Assembly (NCBI RefSeq): GCF_937988725.1
Contig: NZ_CALKHS010000010.1
Coordinates: 1,240,001-1,304,000, forward strand
DNA length: 64,000 nt
Reading direction: 5' to 3'
From: an uncultured Castellaniella sp.
GTDB lineage: Bacteria > Pseudomonadota > Gammaproteobacteria > Burkholderiales > Burkholderiaceae_B
A model generated the notes under the pieces. That model saw only the letters and a list, made by a program, of their open reading frames with translations, was not told the DNA's origin and did not search any database. Shown piece by piece: positions 53,612 through 63,881 of this stretch (position 1 is the first letter of the stretch; every line of letters begins with the position of its first letter). The position numbers and the translations under genes are program-made.

Positions 53612-55657
53612 TTACAAAAGCTGCTCGACCGTGGCCGCGACATGATCGGCCGTGAGGTTGAAATGTTTGAACAACACACCGGCAGGCGCCGATTCCCCGA
53701 AGGTGTCGATCCCGACCACAGCTCCGGTCGTCCCGACGTATTTGTACCAGGTGGCCGTGCCCCCGGCCTCGACGGCCACGCGCGGCAAGCCGTCGGGCAG
53801 CACGGCGCTGCGCCAGGCTGCGTCCTGGGCGTCGAACACCTGGGTGCAGGGCATGGACACCACCCGCGTGGCGATGCCGCGCGCGGCCAGTTGATCCTGG
53901 GCCTGCAGGGCGAGTTCGACCTCGGACCCGGTGGCGATGATGACGGCGCAGGCCCCCACCATGTCGCGCAGCACGTAGCCGCCCCGCGCGATGGCGTCGG
54001 TGGTGGAGGCGTCGCGGGCGACGAAAGGCAGGTTCTGGCGCGACAGCAGCAGCGCCGACGGGCCGCCGTCGTGCACGGCCATGCCCAGGCTGGCCGGGCG
54101 CGCCACGGCGGCCTGCCAGGCCACCGCGGTCTCGGTCGTGTCGCAGGGGCGCCAGACGTGCAGATTGGGAATCAGGCGCAGGCTGCCGGCGTGTTCGATG
54201 GACTGGTGGGTGGGACCGTCCTCGCCCAGGCCGATGGAATCGTGCGTGAAGACGTGCACCACGCGCTGCTTCATCAGGGCCGCCATGCGCAGGGCGTTGC
54301 GGGAATAGTCGGAGAAGGTCAGGAAGGTGCCGCCGAAAGGCAGGTAGCCGCCATGCAGGGCCATGCCGTTCATGATCGCCGCCATGCCGAATTCGCGCAC
54401 GCCGTAGTTGATGTGGCGTCCGGCCTGCAGGCCGTCGGCCGTGCGGCGCACGGGCGCGACGCCCTTCCAGTCGGTGAAGTTCGACCCGGTCAGGTCGGCC
54501 GAGCCGCCCAGCAGTTCGGGCAGGAGTTCGGCGAACGCCGTGATGGCCTGCTGAGAGGCCTTGCGCGAGGCGATGGATTCGGCCTTGTCCTGCGTGGACA
54601 GCACGTAGGCGCGGGCGCGGGCGGCGAAATCGGCGGGCAGTTCGCCGGCCATGCGCCGACACAGTTCCGACGCCAGTTCCGGATAGGCTTCCGCATAGTG
54701 ATCGAAACGCACCTGCCAGTCGGACTGCAGGTGGGCGCCGCGTTCGCGGCCGTTCCAGTAGGCGTAGACCTCGCGCGGGATGTCGAAGGGCGGGCGGTTC
54801 CAGCCCATGGCCTTGCGGGCCGCGGCGATCTCGTCGGCTCCCAGGGGGGCGCCGTGGACCTTTTCGGTGCCGGCCTTGGTGGGGGCGCCGCGCCCGATGA
54901 CGGTGCGGCAGCAGATCAGGGTGGGTCCGCGGCCGCCGGCGGCATGGGTCTTGGCCTGGGTGATCGCCGCATCCAGGGCGTTCATGTCGTGGCCGTCGAC
55001 CCCGCGCAGCACGTTCCAGCCGTAGGCCTCGAAGCGGGCCGGCGTGTCGTCGGCGAACCAGTTCTCCACGTGGCCGTCGATGGAAATGCCGTTGTCGTCG
55101 TAGAACACGATCAGGCGCGACAGGCCCAGCGTGCCGGCCAGGGAGCAGGCTTCGTGGGAGATGCCTTCCATCAGGCAGCCGTCGCCCACGAACACGTAGG
55201 TGTCGTGATCGATGATGTCATGCCCCGGGCGATTGAATTCCTTCGCCAGCAGGGCCTGGGCCAGGGCCATGCCGACCCCGTTGGCCAGACCCTGGCCCAG
55301 CGGCCCGGTCGTGGTTTCCACTCCCGGCGTGATGCCGACTTCCGGGTGTCCGGGCGTCCTGGAATGCAGCTGGCGGAAGTTGCGCAGTTCTTCGATGGGC
55401 AGGTCGTAGCCGCTAAGATGCAGCAGCGCGTACAGCAGCATCGAGCCATGGCCGTTGGACAGCACGAAACGATCACGGTCGAGCCAGGCCGGATCGGACG
55501 GGTTGTGGCGCAGATGGCGCGTCCAGAGCACGTGCGCGATATCCGCCATCCCCATGGGGGCGCCGGGGTGCCCGGAATTGGCTTGTTGGACGGCGTCCAT
55601 GGCCAGCACGCGAATTGCGTTGGCCATGGCGGGATCGGGGGCGGGCAAAGCGCTCAT
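53612..55657 (-). CDS. tkt: Transketolase
   Basis: A 681-residue thiamine diphosphate enzyme. The N-terminal [20 protein letters not shown], the ThDP motif beginning [13 protein letters not shown] and the later PIQHES-type segment [13 protein letters not shown] are present. It moves two-carbon units between sugar phosphates. The ATG at 55657 is favoured; one at 55687 with GAGG upstream is an alternative. It is first in tkt-gap and divergent from rsmE. Confidence 0.97.
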   Translation of the reverse strand: MSALPAPDPAMANAIRVLAMDAVQQANSGHPGAPMGMADIAHVLWTRHLRHNPSDPAWLDRDRFVLSNGHGSMLLYALLHLSGYDLPIEELRNFRQLHSRTPGHPEVGITPGVETTTGPLGQGLANGVGMALAQALLAKEFNRPGHDIIDHDTYVFVGDGCLMEGISHEACSLAGTLGLSRLIVFYDDNGISIDGHVENWFADDTPARFEAYGWNVLRGVDGHDMNALDAAITQAKTHAAGGRGPTLICCRTVIGRGAPTKAGTEKVHGAPLGADEIAAARKAMGWNRPPFDIPREVYAYWNGRERGAHLQSDWQVRFDHYAEAYPELASELCRRMAGELPADFAARARAYVLSTQDKAESIASRKASQQAITAFAELLPELLGGSADLTGSNFTDWKGVAPVRRTADGLQAGRHINYGVREFGMAAIMNGMALHGGYLPFGGTFLTFSDYSRNALRMAALMKQRVVHVFTHDSIGLGEDGPTHQSIEHAGSLRLIPNLHVWRPCDTTETAVAWQAAVARPASLGMAVHDGGPSALLLSRQNLPFVARDASTTDAIARGGYVLRDMVGACAVIIATGSEVELALQAQDQLAARGIATRVVSMPCTQVFDAQDAAWRSAVLPDGLPRVAVEAGGTATWYKYVGTTGAVVGIDTFGESAPAGVLFKHFNLTADHVAATVEQLL

Positions 55658-55730
55658 AGGGTCTTTGGGGGCGAACCGGGCGGCCATTGCCGCAAGCCTC
55701 GCCGCATACAGGATGACAAAGCCCTGAATT

Positions 55731-55759
55731 TTACCACCCTGCCCGCTCCGGTTTATAGT
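55731..55759 (+). promoter_or_regulatory. Promoter of rsmE
   Basis: TTACCA (55731-55736), a 17-bp spacer, then TATAGT (55754-55759); each differs from the sigma-70 consensus at one or two bases. The transcript would start near 55766, about 29 nt before the ATG. Confidence 0.6.
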
Positions 55760-55794
55760 CCGAGCATTCACGCCGCAGGGACAACCGCCCATCC

Positions 55795-56517
55795 ATGCCC
55801 ATCGCCCGATTCTTCTGCCCGTCGCCGCTGCAGGCCGATTGCCGGATCGAATTGCCCGAATCCCTGGCGCACCACGCGGTCCGGGTCCTGCGCCTGCCCT
55901 CCGGCACGGCCGTGACGCTGTTCGACGGGCGCGGCGGGCAGTACCCGGCCGTGCTGGACATCCAGGGCCGGACCGTGCTGGCCGACGTCGGCCCCCACCA
56001 GGCCGTCGACTGCGAACTGCGTGGCCGCCTGACCCTGATCCAGGGCATCGCCTCCGGCGACAAGATGGACTGGATCGTGGAAAAGGCCGTGGAACTGGGC
56101 GTGAGCGCGCTGATTCCGGTGGCGGCCGAACGCAGCGTGCTGCGCCTGAGCGGCCCCCGCCTGGAAAAGCGCCTGGCGCACTGGCGCGCGATCGTGCAGT
56201 CGGCCAGCGAGCAATGCGGGCGCAACCGCCTGATGGAAATTCTGGAGCCCGCCCCGCTGCGCGGCGGCCTGGAGCGGCTAAGCGGCGTCAGCCTGTTCTG
56301 CCATCCGGACGGCGACGCCGATTTTTCACAGGCCCTGCGCGGCGTGGAGGATCGCCTGAACCTGCTGGTGGGGCCCGAAGGCGGCTGGTCGCCGGAGGAA
56401 CTGGCCCTGGCGCGGCGCCAGGGCCTGCAGGGCGTGCGTTTCGGACCCAGGGTCCTGCGCACGGAAACCGCCGGTCTGGCCATGGCGGCCGCCGCGGGCG
56501 CGCTGCTGGGCTGGTAG
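55795..56517 (+). CDS. rsmE: 16S rRNA m3U1498 methyltransferase RsmE
   Basis: A 240-residue SPOUT-fold methyltransferase with an N-terminal PUA-like domain ([19 protein letters not shown]). The C-terminal knot contains [14 protein letters not shown] and [15 protein letters not shown] ([15 protein letters not shown]). It methylates U1498 of 16S rRNA. It is the only plus-strand gene in this stretch, divergent from tkt. Confidence 0.96.
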   Translation: MPIARFFCPSPLQADCRIELPESLAHHAVRVLRLPSGTAVTLFDGRGGQYPAVLDIQGRTVLADVGPHQAVDCELRGRLTLIQGIASGDKMDWIVEKAVELGVSALIPVAAERSVLRLSGPRLEKRLAHWRAIVQSASEQCGRNRLMEILEPAPLRGGLERLSGVSLFCHPDGDADFSQALRGVEDRLNLLVGPEGGWSPEELALARRQGLQGVRFGPRVLRTETAGLAMAAAAGALLGW

Positions 56518-56618
56518 GGGGCAACCGGCCCCACGCTGCGCAGCCTGCGCCCGCTTGCTGCCCACCTCGCGGCCTGCATGCCGCTCGGATTCGCCAGGCG
56601 CCGTTTTCACATCAGGAT

Positions 56619-57080
56619 TCAGTTTTCTTCGCGGCCGGAATACGGCGTGGGATCGACGCCCGGCTCGGGGGCGGGATGCGCCCCGGCGTGCTGGATCGCA
56701 TAGGCGAACACGCGTTCGTTGTTCTGGCCGAATTCGACCACGTCGTCGCACACCGCGCGGATGGCCTGGGCATCGTCGGCCAGGGCCGGATCGCCCGAAT
56801 GCAGGTGGCGGAACCACAGGAACAGCCCGGTCTTCTGGTCGCCGAGCGTGTCGCACAGGCAGTCGTACAGGGCATCCAGATTGCCGCCGAAGAATTCAGG
56901 ATAGTCGATGGACTTCACCACCGCCCGCAAGACGGCGGAACGGCTGCGCGCGCGGTCGCAATCCACCACAAAAGCCGCCAGGCCGGCCTCGGCGGCCGCC
57001 GTCAGCGCATCCTGTTCGGACACAGCCTGGGCGTCGACGACTCCCTGGGCGAACATTTTGCCTATCTGGGCCTGACTCAT
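56619..57080 (-). CDS. Barstar-family protein
   Basis: A 153-residue protein. Residues 36-120 form a barstar fold: FVVDCDRARSRSAVLRAV, then IDYPEFFGGNLDALYDCL. N67, D69, Y72 and D73 sit at the positions of barstar N33, D35, W38 and D39, which plug the barnase active site. Barstar-like proteins inhibit secreted or toxin RNases. No barnase/RNase gene is visible in the window. The ATG at 57080 with GGAG 8 nt upstream overlaps the patatin stop by 4 nt; a GTG at 57089 is less likely. Confidence 0.85.
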   Translation of the reverse strand: MSQAQIGKMFAQGVVDAQAVSEQDALTAAAEAGLAAFVVDCDRARSRSAVLRAVVKSIDYPEFFGGNLDALYDCLCDTLGDQKTGLFLWFRHLHSGDPALADDAQAIRAVCDDVVEFGQNNERVFAYAIQHAGAHPAPEPGVDPTPYSGREEN

Positions 57081-58291
57081 GCGGGCCACTCCTTGAAAAA
57101 AGCGATGATTTCATCAGCACGGTTCATGCTATCCGCCCTGCCCAACGCAATCAGGTCCCGGGTGTAGCCTGCCTCGAACAGCAAATACGATGCCAGCGCA
57201 CCGCCCGCGGCATCCGCCTTGCGAGGCGAAACCCCCAGCACCCGGAACAAGGTCTGCACGGCGCGCGGCAATTCATCGAGATGATCCAGCGCCATATCAT
57301 CCAGCGAGCGGCTGGGGGCGACCATCAGGGTATGGATGGGCCGCAGTGACTCGCTTTTTAATCCATTTGCGGGGATTCGCGCAAGCAGCCCATTGATCCG
57401 CTCCATGCGTTCCATATCGACCGAGATGCCGTCCAGAAAAATATTGGACAGCGTATGGCCGGCGATCTGCGCCAGGCTGGGATAGGAAGGGCTGAGTTCG
57501 CGGATGCCGGGCTGCGTTTCGTCCTGGTAATTGGTGCCGATGACGAAGACCCGTTCCGCCCCCAGGTGGATCGCCGGACTGATGGGCGCCAGCTGACGCA
57601 TCGAGCCGTCGCCGCACCACAGCGTCCGGTCGCCCATCAGAATCGCCCGCGCCGGAAAGACGAACGGGATGGCGCTGGACGCCAGCAGATGATCGACGCC
57701 GATGGGACAGGCCACCGCCCGGCGCAGGGTGCGCGTCCAGGGCAGGATGCTGCCTTCGTTCGCCTGGTAGAAGGTCAGGTGTTCCCCCGTCGTGTAGGCC
57801 GTGGCGGTGATGGCCAGGGCCTTCAGGTGCCCGCGATCCAGGTTGGTCTGCAGCCGGGAGAAGCTGAGCGTCCTGCCCAGCAGGCCCGCCAGAGGCTCGT
57901 TGTCCAGCAGGGAATGCGGGGCATGGCGGGCCAGCTGGGGGCGTATCCAGCCCAGGCCGAGCATGCCCAGCCACTGCAGGCCGGTGCGCATCAGGCGCGG
58001 GGCGTCCGAATAATAGATGTCGCGCGTATGCAGGGCCTGCCACAGGGCGCACAGGTGGTCGATGGCCCGATGCGGCTGGTGGGCGCGGCACGCCAGGGCG
58101 GCGGCGTTGATGGCGCCCGCCGAAGTTCCGCAGATGATGTCGAAAGGATTGCGGAACCGGGGATTGCCGCCGGGATCCAGCACCTGCAGGATCCCGGACA
58201 GCACACCGGCCTGGTAGGCGGCGCGGGCGCCGCCCCCGGTCATGACCAGGCCGATCTGCGGCCGATCAGGAGCGCCGCGGCTTATTGGCAT
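57077..58291 (-). CDS. Patatin-like phospholipase
   Basis: A 404-residue lipid acyl hydrolase. The oxyanion loop GGGARAAYQAG (19-29), nucleophile S57 in GTSAG and D228 in the DGS dyad are intact. Several family members act on bacterial or host phospholipids. It overlaps the maeB coding end by 26 nt and its stop overlaps the barstar start by 4 nt, so all three are probably one transcript. No signal peptide is visible, which suggests a cytoplasmic or peripheral membrane role. Confidence 0.9.
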   Translation of the reverse strand: MPISRGAPDRPQIGLVMTGGGARAAYQAGVLSGILQVLDPGGNPRFRNPFDIICGTSAGAINAAALACRAHQPHRAIDHLCALWQALHTRDIYYSDAPRLMRTGLQWLGMLGLGWIRPQLARHAPHSLLDNEPLAGLLGRTLSFSRLQTNLDRGHLKALAITATAYTTGEHLTFYQANEGSILPWTRTLRRAVACPIGVDHLLASSAIPFVFPARAILMGDRTLWCGDGSMRQLAPISPAIHLGAERVFVIGTNYQDETQPGIRELSPSYPSLAQIAGHTLSNIFLDGISVDMERMERINGLLARIPANGLKSESLRPIHTLMVAPSRSLDDMALDHLDELPRAVQTLFRVLGVSPRKADAAGGALASYLLFEAGYTRDLIALGRADSMNRADEIIAFFKEWPA

Positions 58292-60560
58292 CGACCACCG
58301 TCAGGGCCGCCATGTTGACGATCCGGCGCACGGTGGAACTGGACGTCAGGATATGCACCGGCGCATTGGCGCCCAGCAGGAAGGGCCCGACCGCCACGTT
58401 GCCGCCGGCGGCGGTCTTGAGCAGGTTGTAGGCGATGTTGCCTGCGTCGACGCTGGGGCAGATCAGCAGATTGGCCTCGCCCTGCAGCGTCGTGGACGGC
58501 AGGATGCGCTGGCGCAGCGCCGGGTCCAGGGCGCAGTCGCCGTGCATTTCCCCGTCGACTTCCAGGCCGGGATCGCGCTCGCGCACCAGATCCAGCGCCG
58601 CGCGCATCTTTTCGCCCGAGGACGAGCTGCCGGTGCCGAAGTTGGAACGCGACAGCAGGGCGACCTTGGGCTCGATGTTGAGGCGACGCATTTCCTCGGC
58701 CGCCATCAGGGTGATTTCGGCGATCTGGGCGGCATCCGGGTTGTCGTTGACGTGGGTGTCGGCCAGGGCGATGGTGCGCTCTTCGAGCAGCAGGATGTTC
58801 ATCGCGGCGTAGGTCCGCGCGCCCGGCTGCTGGCCCAGCACTTCATCGATGAAGCGCAGGTGGTTGGCATAGGAACCCACGGTGCCGCAGATCATGCCGT
58901 CGGCGTCGCCCATGCGCACCATCATGGCGCCGATCAGCGTCAGGCGGCGGCGCATCTCGACGCGCGCCATTTCCTTGGTGATGCCGCGCCGGCACATCAG
59001 TTCCCAGTACGTGGTCCAGTAGTGATGGAAGCGCTCGTCGTGTTCGGGGTTGGTGACCTCGACGTCCTCGCCCAGGCGGATGCGCAGGCCGTATTTTTCG
59101 ATGCGGGCCGCCAGCACGGCCGGCCGGCCGATCAGGATGGGCTTGGCCAGGCGTTCGTCGACCACGATCTGGACGGCGCGCAACACGCGTTCGTCTTCCC
59201 CTTCGGCGAAGACGATGCGGGATTTGCCGCCTTCGCGCACCATGGCGCGGGCCGCCGAGAACAGCGGTTTCATGAAGGCGCCGGAATGGTAGACGAACTG
59301 TTCCAGCTGGCCGGCATAGCCTTCCAGGTCGGCCAGCGGGCGCGTGGCCACGCCGTCTTCCATGGCGGCCTTGGCGACGGCCGGGGAAATGCGCACGATC
59401 AGGCGCGGATCGAAGGGCTTGGGAATGAAGTAGTTGGGGCCGAAGGACACGTCGTACAGGCCGTAGGCGGCCGCCACGACGTCGTTCTGCTCTTCCCGGG
59501 CCAGCTTGCAGATGGCCATGACGGCGGCTTTTTCCATGCCGCGCGTGATGGTCGTGGCGCCGACGTCCAGCGCCCCCCGGAAAATGTAGGGGAAGCACAG
59601 GACGTTGTTGACCTGATTGGGGAAATCGGACCGCCCGGTGGCGATGACGACGTCGTCGCGCGCGGCCATGGCGTCGGCCGGCAGGATTTCCGGATTGGGG
59701 TTGGCCAGCGCCAGCACCAGCGGGCGGGCGGCCATCTTCTTCACCATGTGGGGCTTGAGCACCCCGCCGGCCGACAGGCCCAGGAAGACGTCGGCGTCGC
59801 CGATGATGTCGTCCAGCGTGCGGGCGTCGGTCTTCTGCGCGAAGCGGGCCTTTTTCGGGTCCATCAGGACGGTGCGGCCCTCGTAGACCACGCCCTCGAT
59901 GTCGGACACCCAGATGTGTTCCAGCGGCAGGCCCATGTCCATCATCAGTTCCAGGCAGCCCAGGGCGGCGGCGCCGGCGCCGGACACCACGACCTTGACC
60001 TTGGCGATGTCCTTGCCGACGACTTCCAGGCCGTTGATGAAGGCGGCCGTCACGCAGATGGCGGTGCCATGCTGGTCGTCGTGGAAAACCGGGATCTTCA
60101 TGCGCTCGCGCAGCTTGCGCTCGACCTCGAAGCATTCCGGCGCCTTGATGTCTTCCAGATTGATGCCGCCGAAGGTGGGCTCCAGGCCGGCGATGATGTC
60201 CACCAGCTTGTCCGGATCCAGTTCGTTGATCTCGATGTCGAACACGTCCAGGCCGGAAAACTTCTTGAACAGCACGGCCTTGCCTTCCATGACGGGCTTG
60301 GATGCCAGGGCGCCGATGTTGCCCAGGCCCAGCACCGCCGTGCCGTTGGTGATCACGCCGACCAGATTGCCCCGCCCGGTATAGCGGAAGGCATTATGCG
60401 CATCGGCGACGATTTCCTCGCAGGCGGCCGCCACCCCCGGAGAATAGGCCAGCGCCAGATCCCGCTGGTTGGACAGCTGTTTGGTGGGAGTGACCGAGAT
60501 TTTGCCGGGCCGGCCGTGCTCGTGATATTCGAGTGCCGCCGCGCGCAGGGATTCATCCAT
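58266..60560 (-). CDS. maeB: NADP-dependent malic enzyme with phosphotransacetylase domain
   Basis: A 764-residue fusion. Residues 1-430 form the malic enzyme ([47 protein letters not shown] and the substrate site near NPNPEILP); 440-764 resemble phosphate acetyltransferase but usually act only in regulation by acetyl-CoA. It decarboxylates malate to pyruvate with NADPH. It is followed by the patatin gene, overlapping by 26 nt. Confidence 0.97.
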   Translation of the reverse strand: MDESLRAAALEYHEHGRPGKISVTPTKQLSNQRDLALAYSPGVAAACEEIVADAHNAFRYTGRGNLVGVITNGTAVLGLGNIGALASKPVMEGKAVLFKKFSGLDVFDIEINELDPDKLVDIIAGLEPTFGGINLEDIKAPECFEVERKLRERMKIPVFHDDQHGTAICVTAAFINGLEVVGKDIAKVKVVVSGAGAAALGCLELMMDMGLPLEHIWVSDIEGVVYEGRTVLMDPKKARFAQKTDARTLDDIIGDADVFLGLSAGGVLKPHMVKKMAARPLVLALANPNPEILPADAMAARDDVVIATGRSDFPNQVNNVLCFPYIFRGALDVGATTITRGMEKAAVMAICKLAREEQNDVVAAAYGLYDVSFGPNYFIPKPFDPRLIVRISPAVAKAAMEDGVATRPLADLEGYAGQLEQFVYHSGAFMKPLFSAARAMVREGGKSRIVFAEGEDERVLRAVQIVVDERLAKPILIGRPAVLAARIEKYGLRIRLGEDVEVTNPEHDERFHHYWTTYWELMCRRGITKEMARVEMRRRLTLIGAMMVRMGDADGMICGTVGSYANHLRFIDEVLGQQPGARTYAAMNILLLEERTIALADTHVNDNPDAAQIAEITLMAAEEMRRLNIEPKVALLSRSNFGTGSSSSGEKMRAALDLVRERDPGLEVDGEMHGDCALDPALRQRILPSTTLQGEANLLICPSVDAGNIAYNLLKTAAGGNVAVGPFLLGANAPVHILTSSSTVRRIVNMAALTVVDANKPRRS

Positions 60561-60650
60561 CGTGATGCCTTGATCGAGAGAGTGATATGAGGGGTGATGC
60601 CATTCTAGCCGCTTGCATGCGCCAGGGGTATGCCCCGGCCCGCATGCCGG

Positions 60651-61577
60651 TCATGCATCGGCGCCATGCCAGTGATCGAAGCGCTGCCCCTGCGCGGGGA
60701 AGAGCCCGTCGGGGTCGAACAGCGCCCGGACGGCCCGGTCGGCGGACTGCAAGGCGTCGCCCGGGCCGGGACGCTGGCCATACCGGGATTCGTAGGGCCG
60801 GTCGGCCGGTTCGCCCAGGCGTTCGTCGAAGACCAGCCATTCGACCCAGCCCAGCTCGCCGCCATGGCCCAGCAGCAGATGGGACAGGTTGAGCGTGCGC
60901 TCCGCCGCCGGACTGAGGGCGTCGAGCCGGTAGCGGGCGTCCCAGCATGTCCCCTGTCCCGCGTCCGCCGTCAGGCCGGCATTCAGTTCGAAAAGGCGCG
61001 GAATCATGGCCTGCACCCGCAGATTGTCCAGCGGCTTGCGGTTGTCCACCCCGAAAGCCCCCAGATTGGCCTGCGTGCCGTCGGCCAGCAGCACCAGGGC
61101 GTGCACCAGGCCGCTGGCGGCGGTCCGCCCGCGATCCCAGTCGCAGCCGCGGCGATCCGCCAGCCAGGCGGCCACGGTCAGATGAGGCGGCTGGTTGCGG
61201 AACTGCGGCAGGCCCGCGGATTCCAGTTCCCCGATCAGGCAGCCCGGCTGCACGAACCAGCGCGAGTCACCCGCCCCCAGCCGTTCGTGGCGGGACATGG
61301 CCGACCCCGGTTCCACCCACAGCACGGGCGCGTCGTCCTGCGGAGCGGACGAAGGGATGCCGTCCAGAGCCAGCGTGATGCCGTATTCGTGGCACAGGGT
61401 GCGCGCCTGGTAGACGTCCTGCATATGGCCCGGCACCAGCCGGGCGCTGCCGGCCGGCGTGGAAAAATCATAGACCTGCCCCTGGGCCGCCCGGCGCAGA
61501 CGCGCCAGAAAGGCTTCCCAGGGAGAGCGTTCGGCACGGCGTCCGACCAGAAAGGCGCGGCGCGACGGTGACTGCAT
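60651..61577 (-). CDS. Degenerate FAD-linked-oxidase-like protein
   Basis: A 308-residue protein with an Arg-rich, possibly Tat-like N-terminus (SRRAFLVGRR). The middle resembles the FAD-binding-4 domain of GlcD/GlcE-type oxidases (SARLVPGHMQDVYQARTLCHEYGITLALDG; QPGCLIGELESAG; TVAAWLADRRG), and the end RALFDPDGLFPAQ matches the C-terminal signature of FAD-linked oxidases. The glycine-rich pyrophosphate loop is missing, so FAD binding is doubtful. It lies alone between maeB and the divergent aminotransferase. The function is unknown. Confidence 0.65.
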   Translation of the reverse strand: MQSPSRRAFLVGRRAERSPWEAFLARLRRAAQGQVYDFSTPAGSARLVPGHMQDVYQARTLCHEYGITLALDGIPSSAPQDDAPVLWVEPGSAMSRHERLGAGDSRWFVQPGCLIGELESAGLPQFRNQPPHLTVAAWLADRRGCDWDRGRTAASGLVHALVLLADGTQANLGAFGVDNRKPLDNLRVQAMIPRLFELNAGLTADAGQGTCWDARYRLDALSPAAERTLNLSHLLLGHGGELGWVEWLVFDERLGEPADRPYESRYGQRPGPGDALQSADRAVRALFDPDGLFPAQGQRFDHWHGADA

Positions 61578-61634
61578 AGGGGCTCCTGGCCAAGGCTACA
61601 ATTGACGTTTTACAGAATGCGGTAGAGATTCGTC

Positions 61635-62834
61635 ATGGTCCGACTGGCCGACAGAACCGAACGCACGGTGCCATTCTACGCCGTGGAAGTGCTGAAACAG
61701 GCGCAGGCGCTGGCCGCCCAGGGCCGCGACATCATCAGCCTGGGGATCGGCGAACCGGACTTCACCGCGCCGGCCCGGGTGCTGGAAACCCTGAACCGGG
61801 CCGCCGACGCCGGCCTCAGCGGCTATACCGCGCCGGTCGGCATCCCCGCCCTGCGGGAATGCATCTCCCACTACTACGACACGCACTTCGGCGCCCGGGT
61901 GGATCCGGCCCGCATCCTGATCACCGGCGGCGCCTCCGGCGCGCTGCTGCTGGCCGCCCTGGCCCTGATCAACCCCGGCGACGAGGTCCTGATGCCGGAT
62001 CCGTCCTACCCCGCCAACCAGAATTTCATCACCGCCGCCGGGGGCGCCACCCGGCTGATCCCCACCGACGCCGAACACCGCTTCCAGCTACGGCCGGAAG
62101 ACATCGAAGCCCACTGGGGGCCGGCCACCCGAGGGGTGCTGATCGCGTCCCCCAGCAACCCCACCGGCACCTCCATGCCCCGCGAAGCCCTGCGGGCCCT
62201 GATCGCCGCCGTGCGCGCGCGGGGCGGCTTCGTCATCATGGACGAAATCTACCTGGGCCTGTACTACGACGAAGCGCCGCAAAGCGCCCTGACCCTGGAC
62301 GACGATCTGGTGGTCATCAACAGCTTCTCCAAATACTTCCACATGACGGGCTGGCGGCTGGGCTGGCTGATGGCCCCGGCCGCTCTGATGCCGGCCATCG
62401 AACGCCTGGCCGCCAGCCTGGCCATCTGCGCCCCGGCGCTGGCCCAGCACGCGGCGCTCAGCTGCTTCGAGCCCGAAGTCATGCAGATCTACGAACGCCG
62501 GCGCCTGTCCTTCAAGGAACGGCGCGACTACCTGCTGCCGGAATTCGCGCGGCTGGGCCTGGACGTGCCCGCCGCCCCCGACGGCGCCTTCTACATCTTC
62601 GCCGACATCCGCGCCCAGGGCATGGACAGCTCGGAATTCTGCCGCCGCCTGCTGCACGAGGCCGGCGTGGCCGCCGTGCCGGGCCTGGATTTCGGCCAGG
62701 CCCACGCCAGCCGCACGGTGCGGTTTTCCTACGCCACGGGGCTGGATCGCTTGCGCGAGGCCGTCGCGCGGATGGAAGGATTTCTGGGAACGCTGAAGGC
62801 GCCGGCCGCGACGCACGCCCAGCCGCTGGCATAG
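61635..62834 (+). CDS. Class I PLP-dependent aminotransferase
   Basis: A 399-residue fold-type I aminotransferase. IISLGIGEPDFTAP and SGYTAPVGIPALRE at the N-terminus, ASPSNPTGTSM, DEIYLGLYYDE and the PLP lysine K233 in SFSKYFHMTGWRLGW are diagnostic, with the distal Arg in the TVRFSYATG region. It is probably an aromatic or alanine-type transaminase; a more exact substrate cannot be set by eye. It is divergent from the FAD-like gene and convergent with the transglycosylase. Confidence 0.9.
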   Translation: MVRLADRTERTVPFYAVEVLKQAQALAAQGRDIISLGIGEPDFTAPARVLETLNRAADAGLSGYTAPVGIPALRECISHYYDTHFGARVDPARILITGGASGALLLAALALINPGDEVLMPDPSYPANQNFITAAGGATRLIPTDAEHRFQLRPEDIEAHWGPATRGVLIASPSNPTGTSMPREALRALIAAVRARGGFVIMDEIYLGLYYDEAPQSALTLDDDLVVINSFSKYFHMTGWRLGWLMAPAALMPAIERLAASLAICAPALAQHAALSCFEPEVMQIYERRRLSFKERRDYLLPEFARLGLDVPAAPDGAFYIFADIRAQGMDSSEFCRRLLHEAGVAAVPGLDFGQAHASRTVRFSYATGLDRLREAVARMEGFLGTLKAPAATHAQPLA

Positions 62835-62868
62835 CCGGTCCGCCTCGGGCGGCTTGCGCGCGGTTTTC

Positions 62869-63801
62869 TTAGTTCTTGCCGGGCGGAATGCCGGACGCCA
62901 GCGCGATGCGGCGCCGCTCGGCCAGCACGCTGGCGCCATAGCCCCCGTCGCTGGGGCCGGACGCCCCCACGTAGCAGGCCAGGCCGCCTTCGATCGAGCC
63001 GCGGCGGCGGATGCAGTCCGCCAGGATCTGCGCCCCGATGCGGATGTTCACCGACGGATTGAAGATGGAAGCCGGCCCGCCATGCGCCCGCAGCTTGTCG
63101 CGGTGCACCCGGCCCATGACCTGCATCAGGCCCTGCGCCCCGACCGCGCTTTCCACGAATGGGTTGTAGCGCGACTCGATGGCGATGACGGCCAGCAGCA
63201 GCTGCGGGTCCACCTTGCGTTCCTTGCCCACGGCGAAGGCCATGCGCACCAGCGCCCCGGCGACGCTGGAAGCGATGCGGTATTTGCGCGACAGGTAGCT
63301 GCGCAGGCCCTGGGCCTGGGCCGCCGTCACCCCGGGGATGGCCTGTTCGCCCATGCTGGCGGACAGCGCCTGCATGAAATCCAGGGCCCCTGCGGAGGCG
63401 GCGGGCGCCGCGACCTGCGGCTCGGGCTGATCGCTCGCGGCGGGCGCTTGTCCCGTCGCGGCGGCGGCATCGGCGGGCGGCGCCGTCGTCGTGGAGGCGT
63501 CCGGCGCGACGGCGGGCGCGGCGACGTCCGGCGCGGGCGGCTGGCCGTCGAGCGCCGGCGGCGCCCAGGCATAATCGGCATCGCCGCCGTAGCCCGCGTC
63601 GTCGGCCTGGAACATGGCGAGGACGACCTCGTGCAACTGCTGGGACTGCTGGCGCATGGACGGCAGCACCAGGCTCAATCCCAGCGTCGTCAACACGGCC
63701 AGCCCCAGGTAAATGGCGCTGACGTGAATGAATTCACCGACGGGGTGGAGCACGGCGCGCATGCCGTGCTGCAGGCGATCAGACAGCAACCCTGCAACCA
63801 T
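62869..63801 (-). CDS. Membrane-anchored lytic transglycosylase (SLT domain)
   Basis: A protein of 310 residues from the ATG at 63801, which has CGGAGG 5 nt upstream; a further in-frame ATG at 63876 has no such site. One hydrophobic helix (about 25-48) anchors it. An Ala/Pro/Thr-rich linker (80-140) leads to the SLT domain, with catalytic E209 in AIESRYNP and the sugar-site segment GAQGLMQVM. It cleaves peptidoglycan glycan strands. It is divergent from ubiD, 80 bp away. Confidence 0.88.
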   Translation of the reverse strand: MVAGLLSDRLQHGMRAVLHPVGEFIHVSAIYLGLAVLTTLGLSLVLPSMRQQSQQLHEVVLAMFQADDAGYGGDADYAWAPPALDGQPPAPDVAAPAVAPDASTTTAPPADAAAATGQAPAASDQPEPQVAAPAASAGALDFMQALSASMGEQAIPGVTAAQAQGLRSYLSRKYRIASSVAGALVRMAFAVGKERKVDPQLLLAVIAIESRYNPFVESAVGAQGLMQVMGRVHRDKLRAHGGPASIFNPSVNIRIGAQILADCIRRRGSIEGGLACYVGASGPSDGGYGASVLAERRRIALASGIPPGKN

Positions 63802-63881
63802 GGATGCCTCCGGCAGCCGCGCGGGCGGGGGGAATGGTAATCTTTGGCACGACGACACTGTAACCTGATTGGCCATTTTCT

